Below are positions 38,491 through 52,100 of a stretch of DNA of 64,000 bases, piece by piece. The stretch covers positions 459,317-523,316 of the forward strand of contig VZTJ01002533.1 in assembly GCA_013397795.1 (NCBI GenBank), read 5' to 3'. The notes beneath the pieces were generated by a model. The model saw nothing but the letters and a program-made list of their open reading frames with translations, searched no databases and was not told where the DNA came from. The DNA is from Orthonyx spaldingii (lineage: Eukaryota > Chordata > Aves > Passeriformes > Orthonychidae). Each line of letters begins with the position of its first letter. The stretch's first letter is position 1. Made by a program: the position numbers and the translations under genes.

Positions 38491-39551
38491 GTATTCTCAA
38501 TTTCCTTCAGCATAATAAAACTCTAATTATCTTCAGAAGTGCAGGATGACGACTCCAAGGCTTGGAGAAGACTGTCCACATGATTGAGGCTCTAAATGTG
38601 GTTTTAAGCATTTTAGTGGCTTCAGGTCTCCTTTCTTTTTTTTCAGGTAAATCTGCAGTCGGAACCAGCACCCACAGAGGAACCCAGCCAATGTGTTACA
38701 CTTCCATCGCTGAAAAAACTATGCACTCTATTTTCCCCATTTCATTGTTATGAACCAACTTTTTCTCAAGTTTAAAGGGTTTTTTCTGCTTCAGGGAAAA
38801 AAAAAAGAATTGCATCTCCATGGGAAGAAAGATTTGTTATCTGCTAGTAGAGTTCATGGGATTTCTTGGAAATATTTGTAAATAGGTCTTCATTTAGCTG
38901 GTAAGGCTGACTATAAATAGAACTCCTCAAAGATTCTTTCAAATATAATGCCTTATTTTCACGCAGAAGAAGCACCTGACATTTAAATGCCTCTCAAGCA
39001 GAGTTCTCCATTCTGGTGACTTCTATAGCAATAGCTTCCAAATCCTATCTCCAGACAACAAAGACCTTTGGAAAACAAGTGTGAAAATTGGCATCTTTTG
39101 GAAAAGGCAGAGGTTGCTTCATGGCTCAAAACAGAGGCAGCATGGATCACTGAGTAAGGCAATGAACTGAGACTGCAGAGCTTCTGCAGGGTGACTTGCT
39201 GTGTTCACCTTTCTCCTGTTGTGTACTTAGATTAAAATTGCATTGAGGCATAGACTTTTCCTTAGTAAGCATTTCTATATCACCTACTACAACATTGTTC
39301 CCCATCTTAACAGACACTTCTGCACGCACTAAAAATAAAATACAGTAAGACAAATAAATAAAGGAGAGTAAGTCATGGCTCTCCTAACTACTTTTTTTAT
39401 CATTTTTCTGCCATTGTCAGCTCTTTGTACTGTGTACCTTGTCTGCAGGTAAATATCAGATAAAGACAAACCTTGTCCAAAACAGCTGAGATATAAACTT
39501 AAGATGAAACAGGTAGAAAGCAAAAATGCAGAAAGAAAACGAATAAAAACA
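38491..39551. other. Gene-free stretch
   Basis: No gene. A sense-strand MIR-like trace may be present at 39120-39230 (gcatggatcactgagtaagg ... gggtgacttgctgtgttcac), but it is weak. Confidence 0.35.
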
Positions 39552-40112
39552 TGGTTGTTGTACTGGGTCTGGCTGGGATGGCAGCCTGTGTTTTCATTTG
39601 TGACCAAAACAGTGTTGGTAACACAGGGATGTTTTCTTTACTGCTCAGCAGAGCTCACACAGAGCCAAGGCCTTTTCTGCTCCTCACCCCACCCCACCAA
39701 CAAGGAGGCTGGGGGAGAACAAGGAGTTGGGAAGGGACACAGCCAGGACAGCTGATCCTGACTGATCCAAGGGATATTCCAGACCATATGGCATCATGAT
39801 CAACGATAAAAACTGAGGGAAGTAAGAAGGAAGAAGGGAACATTCATGGTTCTGGTATTTGTCTTCCCAACTATCCATCACATATGATAAAGCTCTGCTT
39901 TCTAGTAAGTGGTTGGACATCTGCCACTTCATGGGAAGTAATGAATGCTTTACTTGCTTTGCTTTGCTTGAGCACAGCTCTGTTTCTCTTGTCAAATTGT
40001 CTGATTCCTTAAGTTTTCAGTTTTTGTGTCTCAGATTCTCTCCCTTGTGTCCTCCTGGAGGAGAAGGAAATGTGTGAGTGACTGGATTGCTGACTAGGGC
40101 CAACTCACCACA
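39552..40112 (+). mobile_element. ERVL-type solo LTR, near full length
   Basis: About 560 bases match, in order, an avian ERVL LTR that I know from songbird genomes: tgggtctggctgggatggca, ccaaggccttttctgctcct, caccccaccccaccaacaag, ggacacagccaggacagctg, ggatattccagaccatatgg, gataaaaactgagggaag (TATA region), tgtcttcccaactatcc, atgggaagtaatgaatgc and tcagattctctcccttgtg, ending ccaaCtcaccaca-like. It starts TG and ends CA. No obvious 5-base target duplication remains (aaaca versus gtagt). The expected poly(A) signal region (tcttgtcaaattgtctg) has lost AATAAA/ATTAAA. No viral coding sequence adjoins it, so it is a solo LTR. Confidence 0.85.
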
Positions 40113-43100
40113 GTAGTAAGCACCAGACATCCAACCAGTTGCCAACTATCAAATGTCTTAAAGACCTCATGGCAAATGACTTCCACCACCACTCAATGAC
40201 CAGCCCAAGATGATGCAGCTCCCGTGGATTTTTGCAAAGCTAAAAGTAGAAGACAGCAAGAATAACAGGGCTAACCTTGTGATTTTGGACACCAACCATG
40301 AAGGGCAATCTGCTGGTGAACCAAAGTGCAGTTTTGTCTGCATAGGATGGGGTAGGGGAAAGAAACACAAGAAAAGATAATCCGTTTCTGCTCAATGCAC
40401 AAATCCAAGTTGTTTCATCACCTACCAGCAGGTGAGTTGCAGCTCATTATTGGTGTGAGGATAGAGGTGGTTGTGCAAATGAATGGGGTGAGACAGCAGT
40501 AGCTTACTCAGGCTAAAATTATGAAGTCACTGCCTTTGGGAAGAGTAAGTCTCTCTAGCAGGTGTGCTTGTCTGCATTGGATAAAAGAAAAAAAAGCCCA
40601 ACAAATTCGCCACCAACAAATATAAGGTGGAGATTTTTTGTTTGGAGTTTTTTTGATTTTTTTTTTTGTGTGAATAATGGCAGTGCATTTCATCCAAGGT
40701 TAACTGACCTCCATCTTTTGTATTATACAAAAATGACAGGTATCTTGATTTTTCCGGTTTTTATCCTTTATCTCCACTTTGGAAGTTTATCTCCCCTGCT
40801 TCTCTAAAGACAAACCAAAGGATCAACAACCTTAGAAGAGTGGAGACACTGACCTTGGAAATACTGAGATGGCTTGGCTAAGCACGTAGGTGCAATGAGG
40901 CAGCACTAATTCTTGTCCAGGTGTCTGGGAGACGAAATACAATATAATTCAACAGAACGAAGCCGTGGGAGGTGTGGTGGGGGGAGAAAGGAGAGCATTT
41001 TCACAGCACTCTGTGTTTAGCTGAGTGATGATGGGGACACCACCACTTCCACAGCACTCTGCTGTCCTTCTGTGTGTCTGTGCCATCCTTCTGGGTGTCT
41101 GTTCTGTCATCTGGCTCTAGTCCATAAGGAGTACTCAAGTGCAGTTTTGCTTCACGTGGGTTTGCTGTTCATAGTAATTTTGGAGGTAAAGGGTAGTTTA
41201 AAAAAAACCACATAGACAAATTTCGTCCCAGGGAATCAGACCCACTGCTTTAGGTAGACTTTTAATAAGCATTGTGCCTTTCCATGTTTCAGGCTGTATC
41301 ATTTTATACTGCTGTTGTTAGATCAATACAACATGGATGCTTGGACCACATGAGACTGTACCCACGTACAGCCCTTTTTAATTATGTCTGTATGAACCCC
41401 AGTGTAGGTGTCTATTCTGATTAAATAATGTCTTATTTCAATACAGTTTGAATTTGTTCCATGCTGATTTAACCTAAACCAAAATAAACCCTTTCCTAAG
41501 CCACAAAAAGACTGCTCATTATTTTATAATTAACTTCACTAAAGGTACCTTGTCTCAATTTAAAAATGATTAAGGCGGTTTGGAAAAAAAATCATTACAA
41601 CCAAGCAGTTAATGGAAAGCATATTGAACTGTAGCCAGGGATGGGCTGAAAGCATTTCAGTAAGTTTATATTTAACGTGTTTCTGAAATCTAAGACAGAT
41701 CTAAAGCTAGCTGTTAAAATTTGTCTTTCACATGCTGCCTTCTACCCCATTGCTGTCTTCATGTGCACAAACTCAGTGTTTATGCTTGACTCTATAGGAA
41801 CTGTCTTTTCCCTATGCCTGCTTAGGATCCAGCAAAGGAGCAGATGCAATCTCATCTGTTATTGAGATTACAGTAGAAAGGCTTGTTACTCCAATTGCTC
41901 CCTCATCCATCCTCTTTCCTTTTCCTCCTCCTGGGCTTGATTGATATTCAGAGGGCAAAATAACCCTGGAAATTTTTTTAGGAGCAAATTGCAAGCAATG
42001 CTGTAGTAGAAATTCATCTATCACTCTGTATATACTGTATTCTGACTTTTAAAAATTACGGGTTTATGTCAGCATTGCAGGGAACACAAAAGTTTTGATC
42101 ACATGCATCCACAAAAACGAAGCTCAGATTAATCTTCCCTTGTTTGGAGATACTGAGGTAAATCAAAATCAAAATCTGTTTTTACTTTACATAGTCTATG
42201 TTTACACAACAGTCTTGGGTTATATCCTTCACTCCTGTGGCAGTTGATGGACAGATCTGGATGGTTTCCCAAACTAAACTCAGAAAAGGGATGTCAAGGA
42301 ATAGCACTTCACAGTCTACAGCTGGCAGGGAGGAGTTTCTGCATCATCTCTGCATGTTATTTACAAGAGGCTGGCATGGAGCTCCATCAGCCTGTGACCG
42401 CACTGGGCGGAGGTGGAGTGTTCAGCCGTCCTTGCGTGGGGAGGAGGCTGTTCTGATCCAGAGTACGAGGCATTGGAGAGGTCAAATACTGGGCAAACTT
42501 GTTCACAAGGATCACCTCTAGGCTTCCAGTCCCCTTTATTTCCTTTAATGCTAGATATAGAGTGTGGAAAGCTCTGTGTGTATCTATGTCTTAGGCAAGG
42601 ATTGATGCATTCCCCATACTTGGCCTTTAGTTTGTTAAGCACCTATACTAAAACTCTGGCCATGCCATGAGCTGCACAGAGAGTCACTGACACATCAGTC
42701 ATAACACTCTGAATGTGGGAGTCCTCATTTTTTGGTGATGTTGTGTTCAGAAGCAGATTCTTTCTTGGACGTCTTCCGGCAGAAGTTTTCCTGACTTTAG
42801 ATCATGACTGAGTATGAGCTGCAAGACAAAAGGGGCAAGTTGGTAGGGATGGCACTGGAGCAGAATGAGCAAAGTGAAGCTTGTTGATGGTGAGTTAAAG
42901 AGGTGGAACACCTAGGGTGTTTGCAAATGAGCTGTTGGGAAAAAGTGTGGCAATTAGGACCTATTAAAAGGAGATGCTTCCAATTCATTACACACAGTTA
43001 ACAAAGCTGTGGATGCTGAATCCCTCCACCACTGTCTGTGTGCAACACATCCTCCCTTTAGAGGAACTTGAATTACTTCCCAAATGGTTTGTCCAATTTC

Positions 43101-46100
43101 ATGTGAAAATTGTGTTTCAGACAACAGCGCAGCAGTGTCTCTGGGATGAGAGTTGTTCTTTTCTGTGTAGAAAATTAATGGCTTGTTTTGTTCAAACACT
43201 CTCTGTCTTCTCCCCATGATGATAATCTATTTTGAATTATATTTAATGGTAAAAAACTGCAGCAGCTGAAGCCAGGATCAAGGTGAACTCTCTTCCCATT
43301 TAGAAAATGGAACAGCTGTCTTTCAATAGAGATACAAAATGAGAGGCCCTGACCAGTTGTGGTTGTTTGAGAACTGGCTTGCAGAGCTATCTAGAAAACA
43401 ATGGTCCATTTCTTGCCTGTGGCCTGAAATTCCTATTGCAGTTACAAACTGGGAAAGTTCTTTTCTTCTTTTCCAGAGATTATGTGTACTGTTTGTAGCC
43501 TTGTTAAAACAGCTGCTGTCTGCTGCAAAGACAACTGCATTTTGATGGCGGATGGAGATGAACCCAGAATGAGAACATGTAGAAAGACAGTGTGGTCAGG
43601 AAGGGACCCTGTGTCAATTTTTTACTGTATCTCAGAAATAATAAATATTAAACCAGGAATGTGGTACCAAAATGTCACAGCTGGAAAAACAGGCAGACAT
43701 GAGAATTGCTCAAGGAATAAGATAAATCTCCAGGAGAGGATGCTTTTTCTAGTTACAGAGGAAAACCAGGTTTTCTAGCTTTGAAGGTCCCACACATGCC
43801 ATTACCCAGATTATTTGGAAAGCTAACGAAAGTAGAAATCGTTATATGGACTTCTGAAGCATCCCATCTTCAAAACATTGCCTGTCAAAATCAGATTTAC
43901 AGAACTCTTCCTTCCCAGCTATTTTTAAAAATGGGTAGATTTCCAGGGGAATTGAAACTCTCCATGAGCTGACCACTATTGAACATATATGCTAAGTGCC
44001 TTTGAAAACTGGTCAAAAATTCAAACTATGTCTTTTTAAAATACTGTATTACTGGGAGACAACTTGGCAAATAAAGAGCTCAAGGCATTTCGATTCTCGT
44101 TGTGCAGGAGGCTATCCATTCCTCCCTGAGGAGAGGGAGGGAGGGACTAAATGTGAACTCAGCCATCTCTGAGGTGCTTGAGATAATTGTGGTACAACTG
44201 GTTTGATTTGGAAATGGAATTAGAGTGTTCTTTTTGGCTCTTCTAATTAATCAGGGTTGAATGTCTGTATTTGCAGCTCCTTCAATTAGTTCTCTACAGA
44301 TTGACCCCCACCCAATCTATTAAATACTGAGATCTGTGTTTGGAGTGAAAGAGCTCTACAGATCTAAAGCTCTCAGCTAAATTACTTCTCTCAGAAGTTA
44401 CATTTCAGGAGTTGAGGAAAGCAAAACACAAAACTTGCCAGAGTTTGATAATTGCAGTCTAACCATTCCCTTCCTCCCTTCAAACTGAACCATGCAAGGA
44501 GTCAAGCAAGCCATACACTGTCTGTGGTGTTTCTGGGTGACATTCAAGTTCTCTTTTTTGTTGGCAACAAGGAACACCAAAGGGAGTTTACAGCAGAATT
44601 TTAAATAGCCAAAGCCTAAGGAGTGTAAAATTATAAATAAAACCAACAGCAAATCTAAACAAAAAAAGCTCCAAACCCTTCTCCCAGCTGTTCAAGTAGT
44701 AAGATATGCACTTCTGAGACAGTGTAAACTAAGACCAAGTCAAATCCAGAAAAGTTTGAAAGAAGTCTGTGGAAAGAAACTTTTTTTTAAAGCAGCAAGA
44801 GTAGAAGGAACTGAAGACAGAGCCCTTGGTGAGATGGTGTGGAGTGAAACATGCTCAGTCCAGTCAGAGTTATGGGCTGGATGCAAGGATAGTGCTGTCT
44901 CCACCTGCCCCTGTGCAGCAGCAATCTCTACTCTGTGCAGTCCAGCTCTCGATGGCCAGGCTCACAGACAGCTCACAAAGTATAGCAGGCTGACCCACTT
45001 GTGCTTTTTAGTGGCAATATTATTCTCAAAATCTGTCTTTTCTCCCTCCTTTTCTCTTCAGGAAAAAATTTGCATCATTTAAGAATTTGAAAGTGATTAT
45101 ACATCTGAGAAACCACCTATGAAGCCTGGGCTGGGAAGACCAGTTGTTAAAGCTATTACTGCTCATTTTGACCAGATTTTTCTGGTGCAAGACTATTGTC
45201 TAAAGTACCCAGGAGCATTTATCCTTTTATGTATATCCTTAGTACTGGCAGTAAGAGGGGATATTTATAGCAGTGGATGAGTTTTTCCAGTCTCCATGCA
45301 GTATTTCACAGTGAAGACCTTGGGAAAAAAGTTTATGAACTTTCTGACTCACCGTCTTCTCTTTCAGCTTTAGGATGCCACTTTTTTGTGTATTTTGAAA
45401 CTCGTGTCTGAAGTTTTGAAGTTGTTTCATTAGAAGAACTTCCTTATGTGCTTTCAGAAAGCCTCTGGTAACTTAGAAACACTTGAAGACAAAAGGATGT
45501 ATTCCTGTTAAACCTGAAAGTTAAGAAAGAACAAGGTTTGACCAGTGAGAGGGTGCTGGAGTCTGCACTTTTTAACATGACCTGATTGCCAAAATCCATG
45601 TTCACTATGTATCACAATGCTGCATTTTCCTGAGTATGTCGTGACAGGAAGCTGTTCTAGCACTGGCACCCCAGGCAAATTGCAAGGCTTGTAAAGGACT
45701 GAGGAAGATTTCTGCTTGTCACTGCACATATGATAATGCTTCCTGTTCAATGAAACTCGAAGGTAGTACACTCGGATGAGTGTGTATCACATCCTTTCCT
45801 CTTGGCTAAGCAGAAAAATTCAATAGCCCATATGCATGAAACTGGTGTAGAAAGTGACACAGTTCTGAGAAACTCAGTTCTGGTCCTGTTTGGAGTCAGG
45901 GATTTGTGATATGGGTTGTTGAAAGGCATGAGAGAACAGAGAAAATGAAATGGAAAGGCTTTTTTCTTGTACCATGCTTGGAAACTATTCTGCACTGCAG
46001 AAATGAACAAACTGCCCAACACAAACAGTTATATCTTATCAGAGACACTTCTCAGTCATCATTTACTTGAATCTTCTGGCTGCTTTGAGGTGCAGTTTGT

Positions 46101-49100
46101 AGTTTTCTAAGTTCAGTTACCATGGAAGAGTCTATAAACTTGAAAGCTTCCTGGGATTTTTATTTTAGCGTGTTTATTTTCCAAGGAGGTGTTCTTCGTG
46201 ATCAGCAGGAAATATATTGCACGAACAGCTTTTCATTAAGGATGCTTGACCGCAGCCCTGAGCCACAATGGATGTTCAAAGAATTGAATGGAATGAGTTT
46301 CCCAGCACATCTGTGAGCTTCAAGGGAGGTGTACATCAGCTTTCACGCTGAAATCTCTGATTAAAGCAAACCACGCAAAGGTGAAACGCAGCCTCCTTTT
46401 GTGGAGAGAATTCCAGGCACTACTGGGTAAATTGCTGGGTCCGTGCTTACTGCAGGAACAGAAGTGGCAAGAGAAGAGACACACAAGGACTGCGTCAGAA
46501 ACAAAGAAGCTTCTTGAAGGTTAGCAGTGAATAAAGAAACATTGCAAATGCCAGATATATTTGTGAAGTTCCTGTCGGTCTTCAGGAGCTTTAACCAAGG
46601 TGGTGGTATCTGATGTGTTCCTGCCCCTCTCTGCCATGCTTAGTGAGCAGAAGTGAGGTGAAGGGAATTGATAGACCATAGTTGAGAGTAGAGGAAGCTT
46701 TACTTGCAAAAATCCAGCAGGATGTAATCATAAGGGTGATTCTTCCAAGGCTCCAAGGTTTTCATGTCCAGGTCAGAAAATATTCTGGGAATACAAAGGG
46801 TCTTTGCTATCATATCTTATTTATCTAACAGGTCTTGGTCAGCCACAGATACAGCTTAAATATTCTTCTCTAATGTTTCAGGAACTGCTCTGCCCCTCTC
46901 AGGGAGGTGGAATATGTTCAGTGAATGCCTGGAAGCTTTTTCCAGGAGAAACCTCCACCATTTTCAACTTCAAATCAGAGGAAGTTGATGGAAAATGCAG
47001 GCCTAGTTGTGATAGGACAGGGGAGGAAAGACAGAGGGAGACATATGGGACCTTTGAAAATCTCCTTATTTTAAATCAGTAATTTCATGGCCCTTATCCC
47101 ACCATCCTGCCTCAGAAGAGAAACGTGTTTCTGCCAGGGTGGTGAAACAGTGCCAGGATAAGTTGATGGCTAGGGAGGCATGAGTCTGGGGAAGGTATCA
47201 GGCTCCCAATAGAAGGATAATAATAAGTGAGAGGAGGACAGGAAAATATGCATATGTTTGGCTTGATTCCCTGGTCTTCATCAGCTTCTGAAAGAACCCT
47301 TATTAGTGAGTGAAATCTCTGTGGCCTATGGTGTGGGTAGAGGGTCAAAGCCTCACCCAGAGCTTTGCCTATCCCTACATCCAGTGGGAATTAACTGGCA
47401 CTGAGGTCAATGTCTGAGCACAGCTTTGATCATGTAGATTGCTACTCCCTGTCCTAGAGACTTGCAGCATTACTGCTAGTTAGATAATTGTCATATAGGC
47501 AGTAAAAAAGGGTTTATGGTGAAACTGAATGGCTCACAAAGATGACATGAGTAAAAATTGCTTCTATAAATGCCATTTTCACATCTGTTTCACAGGCCTT
47601 GTCCATACCCTTCTCCTGAGACGCACCAGGGCACTTAGCTGCACATTGAGAAACAACTTCTTCAGTGAGAGTACATTTTCCTCTGTAGAATCCACCATAA
47701 GAAACAAGACTGGTGCTAACTGGAAAATTAGTTTTGCTGCCCCACTACTGCATTTTCACACACATAACCATCACTGTCATAAATAAGATCTGTGTGATTC
47801 TGTTCCTTTGGGCAGCTGCTCAAGAAGGGGTTTTCCCCTCAAAAAATGCCCCACTGGCTTCTTTGCTTTTCTGATTAGTGAGTGGAATGGTTTGCTTTTG
47901 AGACTGACATGGTGAACTTGGTGAAGGTTTATGATCACCAGACAAAGGCAGGTGATGAAGGAATAGAGGTGAGGAGAAAATAACAATTTGAATTATTGCC
48001 TTAGGAATGGTCAGAGAATGGTTTCCAAGTCTCCTCTCAAAGTATTGAGGCAGCTCATGATCCTCAACACATGAGAAAATTCCTGCCCACAGGGCTAACT
48101 AGATGCATATGTGTGTGGAAGATTTGATGTGCCAGATTTGGTGAATTTTCCATGTTCTTTTCCCTGAGGAGCTCTATCTTGCTGACATTATAAACAAGCA
48201 GACACTACATGTGTACAAAGCAGGGAAGAAACGAAATCGGGATGTTAAAAAGAATCATGTTTTAATAAGACTTTTCTGCTTTACAGTGGTATTAAGAGTG
48301 TGGTCCTAACTCTGACTTAAGCAGGACTGAAGGATTTTATTTTAAATTAGTGAATATTGTTTCTAATGGAGGTGTGATATTTTTGTTCTTTGAAATTTCA
48401 TACTTGTGGTATCTGAGAGTAGATCATGTGAATGGGATGAATATCCCTTACTCTTTCTGAAAATTCTAAAATGGATTTTACCTGTTCTGACCAATAATTA
48501 CCAGACAGAAAAAAGATATTTGCTTTATCTCTTCCTTCACCATCTTCCTTCAAAGAACTCCTAAACAAAAATTAAGTCTGTGTGAATAAATCAGCTAATC
48601 TCTGGTGGGATTAGAATAAAAGTAAGCAATTCCATTTACAGCTTTTCTATAGTTCAGAAAATTTTTAAGCATGAAATGTTGTCATTTTACCCATGACACC
48701 TTCCCAGATTTCACTTTCTCATAAATGAGACCAGATACAGGAAAGAATTCTCGAAATTACAGCCTTCATTTCCCCAAACTTCAGGTGGACTCTGCGTGGG
48801 AAGGTTTCACTGTGCCGTGTTCACACCCAGGCAGGTGGGAACAAGTTCTGGCACACTTTCAAACAGCTTGGGCTGAAGCTCACTCTGGGATGGAGGCTGT
48901 GAGTTGTGTTGGTGGCAAAAACTTAGCAAAGATGGTTACCTTGGGTACAACGCTGAGCTGACACACTTTGTGGGCTGGATTTATATCACAGATGATGCTT
49001 CTTTCTTCTCTCACACAGGGGGATTGTCCCTACCTAAACAAAAAAATAAGAGGTCCTCTGATGTGTTCCCTGTTAATATGAGTCACACCACCTTACTGTC

Positions 49101-52100
49101 TTTCCAGAAGAGAAATGTGTGCTGCAAGGGAAACTCGAAGGCTGCGAGGTGCCTCCTCTGTTAGTCTTTTCCAAAGTTTGTCTGACATTGGAAGGGCTGT
49201 ATATCCAAACAGGGATACACAGGAAAACACAGACTCTTTGGGCTGTGGTAAGAAGGGCAATGAGCTTGCCCCAAGGGTGTCACTCTGAAGACTCCTTTGT
49301 CACAAGTTATGAGGAAGTCACCAGGCATCACTGGAACTGCCTCCCTGTGGCATAGGTACTTGCTGGAGAATTTTTTCAGGTATATGAATAGATTTGACTT
49401 AATTTATATCCTGCAAAGATGCCTTGTGTCTTTCTTGGGTGGTAGAGTCTTGTTTCTGGTACCATTGCTTCCTCAACCTCTGAGAGGTGCTGGCTTTCTC
49501 CTTTAAGGAAGGGGAATAGGGAAAGCACTCCCTCTCTGTTCCCAGGCCAACAGCCTTAATGAGAGAGTATTTCCAGGTCAAGAATCACATCTCATTCTGG
49601 TTTTTAATTGTCCTTTGTGACTTCTTTGCACTCTTTAGAGGTAGAGGCCACCAGCATTTCCAGGCTTTGTTCTTTTCCTCATCAAAATTATCCCCACTGT
49701 AACTCTTACATAAGCCTGTCACTCCAAACCCCCATTCCCCCGCCCTGGTAACTGCTTCTGCCTCCTTTTCTATAGGTCTTGCCACACTCAGAGGCTCATC
49801 AAGCACATTTCCAAACTTCCACCCACCTCATGAGCTGCATGCCAGGGATTCTACAGCTCATTTATCTTCCTTGCTGGCTTTGCTATTGCCTGCAATCAGG
49901 TGTGCTCTCTGGGAAAAAAAAAATAAAAAAAAAAGATGAGAAGAGGAGAAGGCTGGGGCTTTGTGGAAAATCTTGTTTGCTCTTGCTGTTTCAGGTATTT
50001 GGCAGCACCTTTTTCTAACCTGAGCATTGATGGTAAGAGCAGAACACCTTTGTGCAGTCACCTGTTTTGCCTGTGCCTTGACTCAAACCTGGTTTAATAC
50101 TAGCTCATGGAACTTGTGGGCTTTGATTTAAAACGTAATTGGAAGTGTGCACTCACTGTGTCACACATGAGGGGACAGAGCTGTTAACTTCTTTTTACTT
50201 CTAGGAATTGAGGTGCAATCCAGCAACACTAAGATCACCACTCACTTTTCCTGGAATTGAAGTAACATCCCTCCCATGCAGCAGAAGCCAGTTCTCATCT
50301 TTCCTAGAGCCAGGATATGGAGTCATGAAATCACAGGCAGTACTGTGTTGAATTGGCATGTTACACAGGAATCCACGTTCCTTGGGATCCACACCACCAC
50401 ATCAAACAACAAAGTTTTTTATCAAGACCTGGATTTTACAGCATGACACTGTGGACTGCATTGTTCCGTCTGTACCTTGCACACTGCTGATCAAGGCCAC
50501 CTTGCCAGGAACAGGGCTCCAGCCAGGCAGGCTGGCAGCACTGGCACTGCAGCAGCTGGATTTCAGATCTCATTCTTATGCAGCCTATGTACAGCAGTCG
50601 CTTTCATCCTTGCCCTTAACTTCTGTTTGCTCAATGAAAGCAGCATGTAGGCAAATAACATTTTGAATTTTAAAAGAGTTTTAATTTGTATCTGTTTTCA
50701 AAGTACACACCAAGGCTAATGAATAGTCACTCCATTTTCTAGGATACACAGGAACAACTGACTAAAATCAGCATTAATTAGCTGAATTACTGTACCATCA
50801 AGAAGCATCAACTAAGTCTGGGGTCTTGCTGCAATAGGTTTACGTTGAGCAAGTTGTGTGAAGGTAATACAGGTTGGTGTACTTGTCATTATCACTTTGG
50901 GGAGAGGTGATCAAAGAGTGACTTCCTCCTCGAGGTGCCACAACTAAAGTTGCAGACCCACTGGGGAACCACAGTGAGTAGTGGATCCTCACTGTTCTTG
51001 AATTCACTTTGCTTCCTATTTGAATGTTGCTATGATTCCATGTCTCATTTATTAATTTTATTTTACTCATTTCACTGCTCCCACTCAGAACATGGTCCCA
51101 TGAATGCTTGCAAGAGCTGACCAGAGGAGCTGGAATATCACACAGAAGAAGGGAAGGACTGGAAGTAATTGAGAGCCAGTGGGAACCTCTTTATCAGGAG
51201 ACGCGTTTGAATACTATCCCTTTCTTAAGAAGAGCAACCTATTCTGTCAAGGGCAAGGGTGTTTTGGTTCAGCTAGATAACTCAAGGGATAGGCTACAGA
51301 GAAGGAGAATCTTGCCTTAGGGCACCCTCATCTCTGAAAGTACAAAGTATGTCAAATCTCTTGTATTCTGCCTTCCAACATTATGGCAGTGATCTGATAA
51401 GGTCCTACCTGAGGGGTAGGTCCTACCTGATGGCAGGAAGTCTAGAAAACGGGTACTTGCAACCCTGTCTTTGTTCCGGGCAGTCTTTAAAATTCGTCTG
51501 AAGAGGAACTGCCATGGGAAATTTGCAATAGGCAGCACAAAAATTTTGGTGAAAGCTACTCACTGTCCACAGGCATCCCCTTCTGTTTCCATTGGCATCA
51601 CATATGTGTTGATAAACATTTAATGTGACCTGAGCATGAATGAAATACACCAGATTTGCAGTTCTGAACTTGTGTGCCCTGATCTTCTTGACCTGAATTT
51701 CACTGAGACTGTTCTCCATGTAAGTTTATTTTTCAAACCTGTTACGGAAAACAGGGAAAAAGACCCACCTAATTTTCCTTCTGGCCTATCTGCTATGCCA
51801 TTTACTCAGGGTCTGTTTCTCCTGGATTAGATGGTTGCTTTCATGCCTTGGCACCAGTCTACTTAAAACTTGATGTACAAAACCAACTAATTTCACTCAG
51901 GCCCTCTCACTGTTGATAGATGATTATTAAAATAGTGGCAAAATCAGGCTGGGATTTTGCTGCAGAAACCACATTGCCTTTTGGCTTAGTTTAATGATGC
52001 AGGAATATTGAACACTTTCTTTCCAACTTCCTTGTACTTCCCTTGTACTTCCCATGCTTCCCAAAATGAAGCAATGGTGTCTTTGACCTGAGACAGACCC

